The notes beneath the pieces were generated by a model. The model saw nothing but the letters and a program-made list of their open reading frames with translations. It was not told the origin of the DNA and searched no databases. This document shows positions 34,826 through 43,514 of a stretch of DNA of 64,000 nt, piece after piece (the first letter of the stretch is position 1; each line of letters starts with the position of its first letter). The translations under genes were made by a program, and so were the position numbers. Source of the DNA: Qipengyuania citrea (GTDB lineage: Bacteria > Pseudomonadota > Alphaproteobacteria > Sphingomonadales > Sphingomonadaceae); contig NZ_WTYG01000003.1 in assembly GCF_009828015.1 (NCBI RefSeq), positions 310,001 through 374,000 of the forward strand, in the 5' to 3' direction.

Positions 34826-36394
34826 GTGACCAATTTCCATCGTTCGCTCGTCCTTGGCTGCTCTGCACTGGCTCTTGCCAGCTGCGGCGCCGACGAAATC
34901 GTCTCGCCGGGTACCGGCGGTGACGTGATCATCAACAACCCGACCCCGGCCCCGACGCCGACCCCCACGCCGACCCCGACGTCGACGCTGGTGACCCCGG
35001 CCGCGGGCTGCCCGACCATTTCCGACCCGGTCGGCCTGACCGATGGCAACACCATCACCGGCCCCACCGGCGAATACCGCGTCTGCACTCTGCCCGCGCG
35101 CTTCACCGCTTCTTCGACCCTGCCCTACATCGAAGGCCTGCTCTACCGCATCGACGGCCGCGTCGATGTCGGCACCGACGGCGGGGCTGCCGATACGGGC
35201 GCGGACACCGACGTCGAACTGACGATCGAACCGGGCGTGATCCTGTTCTCGTCGGGTTCGGGCTGGCTGAACGTCAACCGCGGCAACACGATCAATGCGA
35301 ACGGGACTGCCGCGCGTCCGATCATCTTCACCAGCCGCGACAACGTGCAGGGGCTGAACACGGCCAATTCCTCGGGCCAGTGGGGCGGCGTCGTCCTGTC
35401 GGGCCGCGCTCCGGTAACCGATTGCATCGCCCCGGGCGCAACCCCGGGCACCACCGCCTGCGAACGCCAGGTCGAAGGCGCAGCGCAGCCGGCCCTGTTC
35501 GGCGGCGCGACCCCGACCGACAGCTCGGGCAGCATGAGCTACGTCCAGATCCGCTACTCGGGCTTCGTCCTGTCGGGCGACAGCGAACTGCAGGCGCTCA
35601 CCACCGGCGGCACCGGTTCGGGCACGCAGCTCAGCAACATCATGAGCTACAACAGCTCGGATGACGGCGTCGAATTCTTCGGCGGCCAGTTCAACCTGCG
35701 CAACCTGATCGTGGTCGGCGCCGAAGACGACAGCCTCGACACCGACACCGGCGTCAAGGTCGACATGCAGAACGTGATTGCCATCCAGCGCCCCGGCGTC
35801 GGCGACACGATCATCGAAGCCGACTCGTCGAACGGGCTCGAAGAAGACACCCCGCGCCAGAACACGCGCATCTCGAACGCCACCTTCATCGCCAACAGCG
35901 GCACCGGCGACCAGGCGATCCGTATCCGCGGTTTCGCCGACTACACGATCGTCAATTCGGTCCTGGTCGACAATGAAGGCTCCACGCCGTGTCTGCGCAT
36001 CGACAATCCCGAAACGCTGAACCGCGCTGCCAATGGCGCGATCGACGAAGCCGGCCCGGTGGTGTTCAATTCCTTCGTGCTCGATTGCTCGGTGGACTTC
36101 CGCGACAGTTCGGGCGGGGTGACCGCGGCGCAGATCGAAACACGCTTCAACGCCGGTTCGAACAACGATGCCAATTTCACCAACACGCTGTCGATGGGCT
36201 TCGTAAACGGCACCAACGAGAACGGTGTCGCCGTGTTCGATCCGACCGCGATCTCGTCGTTCTTCCAGACCCCCACCAACATCGGCGCGGTCTATCCAGG
36301 CAACGACACCTGGATCCAGGGCTGGACCTGCAATTCGGCAACGGTGACCTTCGATGCCGCGGTCTCCGACTGCAGCAGCCTCCCGGTCTACTGA
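34826..36394 (+). CDS. Surface lipoprotein with beta-helix-like body, paired with a TonB receptor
   Basis: This 522-residue protein starts with GTG and has a lipoprotein signal (VTNFHRSLVLGCSALALASC, lipidated at Cys20). A Pro/Thr-rich spacer follows, and then a long body rich in Asn, Gly and Thr with repeated short turns (GGQFNLRNLIVVGAEDDSLD, NATFIANSGTGDQAIRIRGF). This pattern suggests a right-handed parallel beta-helix. Four or more cysteines are spread through it. It is followed after 124 bp by a TonB receptor on the same strand, with a stable hairpin between. Such lipoprotein/receptor pairs often act together in capturing a nutrient at the outer membrane. I do not know the substrate. 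Confidence 0.75.
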   Translation: MTNFHRSLVLGCSALALASCGADEIVSPGTGGDVIINNPTPAPTPTPTPTPTSTLVTPAAGCPTISDPVGLTDGNTITGPTGEYRVCTLPARFTASSTLPYIEGLLYRIDGRVDVGTDGGAADTGADTDVELTIEPGVILFSSGSGWLNVNRGNTINANGTAARPIIFTSRDNVQGLNTANSSGQWGGVVLSGRAPVTDCIAPGATPGTTACERQVEGAAQPALFGGATPTDSSGSMSYVQIRYSGFVLSGDSELQALTTGGTGSGTQLSNIMSYNSSDDGVEFFGGQFNLRNLIVVGAEDDSLDTDTGVKVDMQNVIAIQRPGVGDTIIEADSSNGLEEDTPRQNTRISNATFIANSGTGDQAIRIRGFADYTIVNSVLVDNEGSTPCLRIDNPETLNRAANGAIDEAGPVVFNSFVLDCSVDFRDSSGGVTAAQIETRFNAGSNNDANFTNTLSMGFVNGTNENGVAVFDPTAISSFFQTPTNIGAVYPGNDTWIQGWTCNSATVTFDAAVSDCSSLPVY

Positions 36395-36405
36395 TCCGCA
36401 TCGAC

Positions 36406-36440
36406 GGCTGCGGGGCGCGCATTCCGTGCGTCCCGCAGCC
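36406..36440 (+). terminator. Large hairpin between lipoprotein and TonB-receptor genes
   Basis: GGCTGCGGG (36406-36414) pairs with CCCGCAGCC (36432-36440), with an inner stem CGCA/TGCG around TTCCG. Only a weak T-rich tail follows (GGTTTCGCATTTCGC). It may be a partial terminator or an mRNA-stabilising stem that sets different expression levels for the two genes. Confidence 0.55.
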
Positions 36441-36518
36441 GGTTTCGCATTTCGCATCGGCGCCTTCGCAGGGCTCCAGCACAGTTTTTAAGACCTGAAT
36501 ATGAGGGGGTCTCGAACC

Positions 36519-39269
36519 ATGTCGACCGGCAAGCAGCTTTCCGCGCTGCTCCTGCTCTCCACCGCGCTCACCTTCCCTGCCGGGGCCGCATTCGCCCAGG
36601 CAGCGAGCACCGGCGCCGAAGGCGTACCCGCCGATGAAGATCCCGCCACCGACGCCATCATGGCGCAGCAGGCCGAGGGCATCGACGACACGCCGCCGGA
36701 GGAAGCGTTCGAGGAACCCGATATTTCGGTCCCCGGGGGCGCAATCGTCGTCACCGGTCGCCGCCGGCAGGACGTCACTCGCGCCTCGTCGCAGGTCGTC
36801 TCGGTGCTCGACAGCGCCAGCATTGCGCGGACGGGCGAAGGCGACATCGCCGGCGCGCTGACCCGCGTCACCGGCCTGTCGACCGTGGGCAACGGCCTCG
36901 TCTATGTCCGCGGCCTCGGCGATCGCTACTCGCTCGCGCTGCTCAACGGCCTGCCGCTGCCCTCGCCGCAACCGCTCAGCCGCGTGGTCCCGCTCGACAT
37001 CTTCCCGACCAGCGTCATCGCATCGAGCCTGGTGCAGAAGACCTATTCGGCCAACTTCCCCGGCGAATTCGGCGGTGGCGTCATCAATCTGACGACCCGC
37101 GCGGTGCCCGATGAGAGCTTCGTCAAGATCAGCGCGGGCATTTCAGGCGACACCGAAACGACCTTCGGCACGGGCTACACCTATTACGGGTCCGATTACG
37201 ACTGGTTCGGCTTCGACAATGGGCGCCGCGACCCCGGCCCCAACCTGCAATCCTTCCTCGACAGCGGGCAGTCGCTCAACGACCCCGGCGTGGACCAGCA
37301 GGCCATCCTGACCGAACTGGGCGATCCCAATCTGATCCTCCTGCAGAGCACCGACGAACTGCCCGTCAACTGGTCGGGCGGCATCACCGCGGGCACCAGC
37401 GTCGATGTCTTCTCCGACGGCCGGTTCGGCGTGATCGCCACTGCCTCGCTCAGCAACAAGTACCGCAATCGCTTCATCACGCGGCAGGCCGCGCTGAACG
37501 GCGATCTCGACCTCGACCAGACGGGCAACCAGTTCCAGACCGACCAGCGGATCCTCGCCAATGCCATGCTCGGTTTCGGGCTCGAAGTGGGCGAGCACCG
37601 CTTCCGCCTGACGAACCTCTACATCCGCGATTCGCTCAAGCGCGCGTCGCTGGCGCAGATTTCCGACCTCACCGACGACGATGACGATCTGTTCCAGAAC
37701 ACCGGCTGGTACGAACGCCAGCTGCTCGACACGCAGTTTGTCGGCGAACTCGAATTCGGCGACCTGTCGATCGACCTGCGCGGCGGTTATGCCCAGACGC
37801 AGCGCGAAGCGCCGAACGAATGGGAATTCGTCTATTCGCGCGACCTCAATCCCTCGGGCGGGTTCGACGATATCTATCTCAACCTGCAGAACGGAGGGCA
37901 GCGTGGTCGCACCACGGTGGCGTTCTCCGACCTGACCGAAGACCTCTATTACGGCGGTCTCGATGTCAGTTACCAGCTGACCAACTGGCTCGGCGTGACG
38001 GTGGGCGGCGCCTATACCGACACCGAACGCCTGTCGCGGCGCCGCGAATTCGACATTCGCACGACGGGCGATTACCCGCTGGCGTTCGGCGCGCTGCGCC
38101 CCGACAATCTGCTGGGCGATGCGCTGATCGCGCTGGGTTACGATACGGAAGCGCAGACTGCCGGCGGGATCGGGCCGTTCTCCTACACCATTATCGATAC
38201 CACCGCCGCCGATCCGGCGTTTTCCGCCGGGCTCGAGATCAAGGCTGGCTATGCGCAGGCGCGGATCGAACCGCTTGCCGGGGTCTCGCTCGATGCGGGT
38301 GTGCGCTACGAAGACGCGACGCAGCAAGTCGTGCCGCTCGGGCTCGACGGCCTGCCCAGCGGATCGGCCAATGCCACGCTGCTGAACAACGATTATTGGC
38401 TGCCCGCAGCCACGCTGACTTGGGAAATCGCCGACAGCCTGCAAGCGCGTTTCAATGCGTCCAAGACCATCGCGCGCCCCCAGTTCCGCGAGCTGATCCT
38501 GCAGACCTATTACGATCCGGAAAGCAACCGCCAGTTCACCGGCAACCCCGGGCTGGTCGATAGCGAGCTGACCAATTACGAAGCCCGCGTCGAATATTAC
38601 TGGGGCTCGGGCAGCAAGTTCAGCCTCGCCGGGTTCTACAAGGACATCGAGAACCCGATCGAGGTGTTTTCGAGCTTCAACGACAACACCGTGGTTAGCC
38701 GCTTCGCCAATGCGCCCCAGGCTGAACTCTACGGTGCGGAAGTCGAAGTCCAGTGGAACAAGGACCTCTACACGCTGGGCGACTGGTGGGACAGCAAGCG
38801 CTTCGTCGCGATTGCCAACTACACTTACACCCAGTCCGACATCAGCGTGCAGGCGGGCGACCAGGTCAATGTCCCCGAACTGGGCGGCCTGCAGTCGGCG
38901 TCCAACTTCTTCGAGGACGGTACCGCTCTTACCGGTCAGTCGGACCATATCGCCAACGTCCAGCTGGGGCTCGAAGACCTCGACCGCGTCAGCCAGATGA
39001 CCTTCCTGTTCAATTACGGCAGCAAGCGCGTGATCAGCCGCAGCACGCTGTCGCGCCCGGACATCCTCGAAAACCCCGGCCTGACTATCGATTTCGTCGC
39101 GCGGCAGGGTTTCGAACTGGCCGGGACGGACATGGAAGTGAAGTTCGAAGCGCGCAACCTGACGGGCCGCGACCATTTCGAATACCAGACCACCGGCACC
39201 ACGCGGATCGAGAACAACAGCTACGACGTCGGCCGCAGCTTCAGCCTGTCGGTATCTGCCGAGTTCTGA
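36519..39269 (+). CDS. TonB-dependent receptor paired with the lipoprotein
   Basis: This 916-residue receptor has a signal peptide ending at GAAFA, an acidic linker and the TonB box IVVTGRRRQ (about residues 76-84). Its plug domain has YVRGLGDRYSLALLNGLPLP, VPLDIFPTSVIASSLVQKTY and FPGEFGGGVINLTTRAVPDE, the block set of a subgroup in which the plug contains 'RGLGDRYS...NG'. The barrel ends in SFSLSVSAEF with the terminal Phe. I chose the ATG at 36519 after GAGGGGG; the ATG at 36501 overlaps that site and is unlikely. The gene ends in a good terminator. The upstream lipoprotein and the nearby regulator suggest a controlled uptake system; the nutrient is not known. Confidence 0.92.
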   Translation: MSTGKQLSALLLLSTALTFPAGAAFAQAASTGAEGVPADEDPATDAIMAQQAEGIDDTPPEEAFEEPDISVPGGAIVVTGRRRQDVTRASSQVVSVLDSASIARTGEGDIAGALTRVTGLSTVGNGLVYVRGLGDRYSLALLNGLPLPSPQPLSRVVPLDIFPTSVIASSLVQKTYSANFPGEFGGGVINLTTRAVPDESFVKISAGISGDTETTFGTGYTYYGSDYDWFGFDNGRRDPGPNLQSFLDSGQSLNDPGVDQQAILTELGDPNLILLQSTDELPVNWSGGITAGTSVDVFSDGRFGVIATASLSNKYRNRFITRQAALNGDLDLDQTGNQFQTDQRILANAMLGFGLEVGEHRFRLTNLYIRDSLKRASLAQISDLTDDDDDLFQNTGWYERQLLDTQFVGELEFGDLSIDLRGGYAQTQREAPNEWEFVYSRDLNPSGGFDDIYLNLQNGGQRGRTTVAFSDLTEDLYYGGLDVSYQLTNWLGVTVGGAYTDTERLSRRREFDIRTTGDYPLAFGALRPDNLLGDALIALGYDTEAQTAGGIGPFSYTIIDTTAADPAFSAGLEIKAGYAQARIEPLAGVSLDAGVRYEDATQQVVPLGLDGLPSGSANATLLNNDYWLPAATLTWEIADSLQARFNASKTIARPQFRELILQTYYDPESNRQFTGNPGLVDSELTNYEARVEYYWGSGSKFSLAGFYKDIENPIEVFSSFNDNTVVSRFANAPQAELYGAEVEVQWNKDLYTLGDWWDSKRFVAIANYTYTQSDISVQAGDQVNVPELGGLQSASNFFEDGTALTGQSDHIANVQLGLEDLDRVSQMTFLFNYGSKRVISRSTLSRPDILENPGLTIDFVARQGFELAGTDMEVKFEARNLTGRDHFEYQTTGTTRIENNSYDVGRSFSLSVSAEF

Positions 39270-39294
39270 TTACACACACACAAATCTCCTTCGG

Positions 39295-39323
39295 AAAGGG
39301 CCGCTTTCGGGCGGCCCTTTTTC
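39295..39323 (+). terminator. Rho-independent terminator of the TonB-receptor gene
   Basis: AAAGGGCCGC (39295-39304) pairs with GCGGCCCTTT (39311-39320) over a six-base loop, then TTC follows. It is a clean terminator 25 bp after the receptor stop. Confidence 0.9.
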
Positions 39324-39402
39324 GTTGATTGGCGGCTGAAGTTGGGTGGTTAGCGGCCGTCGATGCTTTGCTCGGCATGCGAAGGGATGCTAACGCCTTG
39401 CC

Positions 39403-39717
39403 ATGTTGTGGCATTCTCGATCAGAGCTTGAAGCTGAGGGGCGTCCTAGTCGCAATGAGCTATTCTGGGCCGTGGCAGCAACTCCACTTTTTCTCTTTCA
39501 GATTGTGGGCTGGACTCGCCGCATAATTGACGGGCTTCATGGAGAGCCGCTCGTAATATCGAGTTGGTTTGATTTATATGCCTTGAGGTCCGAGCCCACT
39601 TGGCACTTCGCTGCAGGTGTCGCGATGTATGTAATTTTCATCGCTTTCGCCCTCGTGCTTTTGTGGGCGTGCTCACTGCAATTGCAGCGATGGCTCTTCT
39701 GGCGTAATCGCATCTAG
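39403..39717 (+). CDS. Small membrane protein, unknown function
   Basis: This 104-residue frame encodes two hydrophobic segments, FWAVAATPLFLFQIVG and FAAGVAMYVIFIAFALVLLW, with a polar loop between and a basic C-terminus (QLQRWLFWRNRI). No family is recognised and no strong ribosome-binding site precedes the ATG. The stretch has lower GC content than its surroundings (about 50% in one sampled line), which may mean recent acquisition. It follows the receptor's terminator and is convergent with the response-regulator gene. It is plausible as a gene but not certain. Confidence 0.5.
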   Translation: MLWHSRSELEAEGRPSRNELFWAVAATPLFLFQIVGWTRRIIDGLHGEPLVISSWFDLYALRSEPTWHFAAGVAMYVIFIAFALVLLWACSLQLQRWLFWRNRI

Positions 39718-39768
39718 CAAGCGTCCGCAATCGCGGTCGTACACAGACAGACTGCTATCGCCCGGCGC

Positions 39769-40491
39769 TCAATCGTAGCTGTCGTACACATATCCCAGCG
39801 AGCGCACCGTCCGCAAGCGTTCGCCCGCCCCGACCTTGCGTAGCGCGCGGCGCAACCGGCCGACCCAGACATCGACCGTGCGCTCGTCGATCGGCGGCTC
39901 CTGCTTGCCCAGCGCCGCGATCAGAGCGCCGCGCGACAGCACACGGTCGGGGTTCTGCGCCAGAAAATGCAGCAGACGGAATTCATTGGGCCGCAGATCC
40001 AGCGCCCGGCCGTTCCACCGCGCTTGCAAGGCCGCGAGATCGACCAGCAGCGCGCCCAGTTCCAGCCGTTCGTTGACGCGTGGCTGTGCGCCGCCCATCT
40101 GCAGCGCCATCACGCGGTCCAGCACCATCGTGCGATCAATCGGGCCGGTGATGTAGTCGTCGGCCCCGGCGCGGAGCGCGCGGCGCTTGTCCTGCGCATC
40201 GTCTTCCTCGAGCACGATGGTGATGTGGGCATCCTGCATTCGCGGGTCGGAACGCAGCCGCCGGCACATCTCAAGCCCCGAGAGATCATCCATCACCCAG
40301 TCGACGAAAGCGCAGACAGGTCCTTCGACCAGCCGCCGCGGTCCATCGGGATAGAGCCGCGCGAAGGCGTAGCACAGATCGCCGTTTTCGAAGTCTGGCA
40401 AATCGCCTGCCATCGGGTCGGTCAGGAATATGTTGATCGTACGCACGCAGCCGTCACCCCACCAGTGAGGTGGCAGCGATGCCGCAGTCAT
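39769..40491 (-). CDS. Atypical OmpR/PhoB-type response regulator
   Basis: This 240-residue protein has an N-terminal receiver-like domain and a C-terminal winged helix of the OmpR/PhoB class (LRPNEFRLLHFLAQNPDRVL, DERTVDVWVGRLRRALR, RTVRSLGYVYDS). The DNA-binding half closely follows PhoB. In the receiver, the phospho-acceptor Asp seems present (VCAFVDWVMDDLSG, Asp64). However, the conserved Thr/Ser is replaced by Glu (ITIVLEEDD) and the conserved Lys is replaced by Gly (YITGPIDRT, Gly116). It probably does not switch in the classical way. No sensor kinase gene is nearby. I chose the ATG at 40491; a GTG at 40446 closer to the domain is possible. It may control the neighbouring lipoprotein/receptor genes. 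Confidence 0.85.
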   Translation of the reverse strand: MTAASLPPHWWGDGCVRTINIFLTDPMAGDLPDFENGDLCYAFARLYPDGPRRLVEGPVCAFVDWVMDDLSGLEMCRRLRSDPRMQDAHITIVLEEDDAQDKRRALRAGADDYITGPIDRTMVLDRVMALQMGGAQPRVNERLELGALLVDLAALQARWNGRALDLRPNEFRLLHFLAQNPDRVLSRGALIAALGKQEPPIDERTVDVWVGRLRRALRKVGAGERLRTVRSLGYVYDSYD

Positions 40492-40552
40492 ATGACTCGT
40501 ATGTGACCTCGTCTGCGCGTTTGTAACACTGCGGCGCAAAATGCGCCGCGTC

Positions 40553-41575
40553 TTACGGACTGGCGATCGTGAGCGACCAATCGCGGGGCACGGTGGAGGC
40601 CACGCCGACCGGGTTCTTCGGCAGGTAGGGCTCTTCCAGCCGGCGGACCTCGTCCTCGGTCAGTGCCAGATCCATCGCCGCGCAGGCGGCGTCGATATGA
40701 CCGGGCTTGGTCGCTCCGATGATCGGTGCGGTCACGCCTTTGGCAAAATGCCAGGCGAGAGCCACGCTCGCGCGCGATACATCCCGTTCCGCGGCAATCG
40801 CACCAACGGTTTCTACGATTGCGCGATCCGCCTCTTCCTGCTGGCGATAGAGCAGCTTGCCGAAGCCGTCGGTCTCGCTGCGCACGGTGGTTTCGTCCCA
40901 TGCGCGGGCAAGCTTACCACGCGCCAGCGGGCTCCACGGAATGATGCCGATGCCCTGATCGGCGCAGAGCGGCAGCATTTCGCGCTCTTCCTCGCGGTAG
41001 AGCAGATTGACGTGGTTCTGCATCGAAATGAACAGCGTCCAACCATTCGCGCGGGCCACTTCCTGCGCCTTGGCGAACTGCCAGGCGAACATCGACGAGG
41101 CGCCAAGATAGCGGACCTTGCCCGCCTTCACGATGTCGTGCAGCGCCTCCATCGTTTCCTCGATCGGCGTGGCATCGTCCCAGCGGTGGATCTGGTAGAG
41201 ATCGACATAGTCCATCCCCAGCCGCGTCAGGCTGTCGTCCACCGCCTGCATCAGCGCCTTGCGCGACAGACCGCCCGCATTGGGGGCCTGCTGCCAGGGC
41301 AGGAAAGCCTTGGTCGCGACCACGATCTCGTCGCGTCGCGCAAATTCGGGCAGCAGGCGCCCGATCACCTCTTCCGATGCGCCGCGCGAATACATGTTCG
41401 CCGTATCGAAGAAGTTGATACCCGCCTCCACCGCCTCGCGGATGAAGGGACGGCTTTCGTTCTCCGAAAGCACCCAGTCGCCATGCCAGCCCTTGCTGGT
41501 GTCGCCATAGCTCATGCAGCCGAGACACAGCCGCGAAACCTTGAGGCCCGAAGGCCCGAGATTGACGTAATCCAT
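40553..41575 (-). CDS. Aldo/keto reductase
   Basis: This 340-residue AKR is of the YajO/Tas-like type. It has LGPSGLKVSRLCLGCMSYGD at the N-terminus, the catalytic FFDTANMYSRGASEEVIGR, VATKAF with the catalytic Lys, and the catalytic His in VDLYQIHRWDDATP. The cofactor region is SRASVALAWHFAKGVTAPII. It reduces aldehydes or ketones with NADPH. It is the most downstream gene of a minus-strand group (flavin reductase, NMO-like enzyme, acyl-CoA dehydrogenase, SDR, AKR) that would be read as one transcript, with gaps of 60, 14, 13 and 31 bp. A role in the same degradation route is inferred from that layout. Confidence 0.92.
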   Translation of the reverse strand: MDYVNLGPSGLKVSRLCLGCMSYGDTSKGWHGDWVLSENESRPFIREAVEAGINFFDTANMYSRGASEEVIGRLLPEFARRDEIVVATKAFLPWQQAPNAGGLSRKALMQAVDDSLTRLGMDYVDLYQIHRWDDATPIEETMEALHDIVKAGKVRYLGASSMFAWQFAKAQEVARANGWTLFISMQNHVNLLYREEEREMLPLCADQGIGIIPWSPLARGKLARAWDETTVRSETDGFGKLLYRQQEEADRAIVETVGAIAAERDVSRASVALAWHFAKGVTAPIIGATKPGHIDAACAAMDLALTEDEVRRLEEPYLPKNPVGVASTVPRDWSLTIASP

Positions 41576-41606
41576 GATCGTATCCCCTTTCAGGAGCAGG
41601 CCGGTT

Positions 41607-42344
41607 TCAGGCGAGCGTCATTCCGCCATCGACGCGTATGGTCTGGCCGACGATATAATCGGCCAGCGGCGAGGCAAGGAACAACGCCGCCCCGGCCATG
41701 TCCTGCGGGGTGCCCATCCGGCCTGCCGGTATGCGCGCCACCGCGCCTGCCGCGCGCTGCTCGTTCTCGGTGGTGACCTTGGTCAGCTTGGTCGGGACAA
41801 GGCCCGGCGCGATGCCGTTGACGCGAATGCCCTCTCCCGCCCAGGCCTGCGCGAGGCTGCCCACCAGGCTGACCGCACCCGCCTTGCTGGCGGCATAGGC
41901 TGGGTTGCCCAGCATGGCGTGATAGGCGCCCACCGAACTGACCACGATCAGCGATCCGCCCCGCTCGGCCAGCCGGGGGCGGACGATCCGCGCGCAATCC
42001 ATCAGCGAGTTGAGATTGACCTCCATCACCGCGTCCCAGCCCTCGCGCTCGAATTCCTCGCGGCGATAGCACACCTTGCCCTGGCACAGCACGACGACAT
42101 CGAGCCGGTCGGGCAGTTCAAAGCTGGCAGTGGCGGAGGCGTCCGACACGTCGAGCCGGTGGAAGGTCAGCCCCGCCAGATCGCTGCCTTCGGAGGCCGC
42201 ATAATCGGATGCCGCAGCGCGGGTTCCGCTGACATGGACCAGCGCCCCGTGCTGGCGGAAGCCATGCGCAATACCGTTGCCGATCCCGCTCGTCCCGCCC
42301 ACGACGAGGACGGTCTTACCGGAGAAGTCGAGCGGATCGGTCAT
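41607..42344 (-). CDS. SDR family oxidoreductase
   Basis: This 245-residue classical short-chain dehydrogenase has the cofactor motif VVGGTSGIGNGIAHG, with the downstream NAD region DVVVLCQGK. The catalytic Ser is in LIVVSSVGAYHAML and the Tyr/Lys pair in PAYAASKAGAVSL. It also has the typical PG element and the C-terminal VDGGMTLA. It would oxidise or reduce a hydroxy group, probably a 3-hydroxyacyl or related intermediate, in the degradation cluster. It follows the acyl-CoA dehydrogenase gene by 13 bp. Because the gap is short, the two are likely cotranscribed. The exact substrate cannot be deduced. Confidence 0.92.
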   Translation of the reverse strand: MTDPLDFSGKTVLVVGGTSGIGNGIAHGFRQHGALVHVSGTRAAASDYAASEGSDLAGLTFHRLDVSDASATASFELPDRLDVVVLCQGKVCYRREEFEREGWDAVMEVNLNSLMDCARIVRPRLAERGGSLIVVSSVGAYHAMLGNPAYAASKAGAVSLVGSLAQAWAGEGIRVNGIAPGLVPTKLTKVTTENEQRAAGAVARIPAGRMGTPQDMAGAALFLASPLADYIVGQTIRVDGGMTLA

Positions 42345-42357
42345 GCGGTATTGCTCC

Positions 42358-43500
42358 TCAGATCGAGCGGCTGATCACTTCCTTCATGATCTCGTTGGTG
42401 CCGCCGAAGATGCGCGTGACACGCGCATCGCGCCACAGCCGGGCGATCGCATATTCATTCATGTAACCCGCCCCGCCATGCAGTTGCAGCGCCATGTCGC
42501 AGGCTTCCCACTGCAAATCGGTGTGCCACAGCTTGGCCGCGCTGGCCTCGTCGGTGGTGAGTTCGCCGGCGAGGTGCTTCCTGATCGCCCAGTCGAGATG
42601 CGCCCAGCCGACCTGGATCTTGGCCTTGAGATCGGCGAGGACGAATTTGGTGTTCTGGAACTCGAACACCGTCTTGCCGAATGCCTTGCGGTCCTTGGTG
42701 AACTTGACCGCTTCGTCGAAAGCGCGCTGCGCTGCGGCCTGCGCGCCCACCGCGATGCCCAGCCGTTCCTGCGGCAGTTCTTCCATGAGATGGATGAAGC
42801 CGCGCCCCTCGCCGCCGAGGATATTGGTCATCGGCACACGCACATCGTTGAAGAACAGTTCGGACGTGTCGGCCGAATGCTGGCCGATCTTGTCGAGATT
42901 GCGCCCGCGCTCGAACCCTTCGGTGCCGGCATCGACCAGCACCAGCGAGGTGCCCTTGGCGCCCTGCGCGGGATCGGTCTTGGCCACGACGATGACGACA
43001 TCGGCGTTCTGGCCATTGGTGATGTAGGTCTTGGACCCGTTCACCACGAGGTGATTGCCGTCCTTGATCGCAGTGGTGCGGATGCCCTGCAGATCGCTGC
43101 CCGCGCCGGGTTCGGTCATCGCGATCGCCGAAATCACATCGCCCGAAACCATGCCGGGCAGGTATTTGGCGCGCTGTTCCTCGGTGCCGAGACGCTCGAT
43201 GTAATTGGCGGTGATATCGTTTTGCAGCGTGAAGCCGGCCGAGCTGCCGAGATAGGACAGCTCCTCGCACAACACGCAATTGAAGCCGAAATCGAGGCCG
43301 AGCCCGCCGTTCTCTTCCTTGACCGTGGGGCACAGCATGCCCGCCTCGCCCAGCGCCTTCCACGCCGAACGCGGGACGATGCCCTCTTCCTCGTGCTGGT
43401 CGAGATAGGGCGTCATATGTTCGGCGAAGACCTTGCGCACGGTGTCGCGAAAGGCCTCGTGATCGTCGTTATAGGCGGTACGATAGCTGGTATCGAGCAT
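42358..43500 (-). CDS. Acyl-CoA dehydrogenase (long-chain/isovaleryl-like)
   Basis: This 380-residue FAD enzyme has the three ACAD domains, including the FAD/substrate loop AIAMTEPGAGSDLQGIRT, YITNGQ and the C-terminal LHGGAGYMNEYAIARLWRDA. At the position of the catalytic Glu used by medium-chain enzymes it has Gly (RIFGGTNEIM). Instead it has a Glu in EELPQERLGIAVG on helix G, which is the place used by the long-chain and isovaleryl types. It introduces the alpha,beta double bond in an acyl-CoA and passes electrons to ETF. The ATG at 43500 gives a normal N-terminus. It is followed by the SDR gene after 13 bp. Confidence 0.94.
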   Translation of the reverse strand: MLDTSYRTAYNDDHEAFRDTVRKVFAEHMTPYLDQHEEEGIVPRSAWKALGEAGMLCPTVKEENGGLGLDFGFNCVLCEELSYLGSSAGFTLQNDITANYIERLGTEEQRAKYLPGMVSGDVISAIAMTEPGAGSDLQGIRTTAIKDGNHLVVNGSKTYITNGQNADVVIVVAKTDPAQGAKGTSLVLVDAGTEGFERGRNLDKIGQHSADTSELFFNDVRVPMTNILGGEGRGFIHLMEELPQERLGIAVGAQAAAQRAFDEAVKFTKDRKAFGKTVFEFQNTKFVLADLKAKIQVGWAHLDWAIRKHLAGELTTDEASAAKLWHTDLQWEACDMALQLHGGAGYMNEYAIARLWRDARVTRIFGGTNEIMKEVISRSI

Positions 43501-43514
43501 GGTCCGTCCTCCTC

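Noticed and set aside
37143-39176. A 677-codon minus-strand frame opposite the TonB receptor
   Set aside because: The receptor on the plus strand is unambiguous; the antisense protein is a composition artefact.
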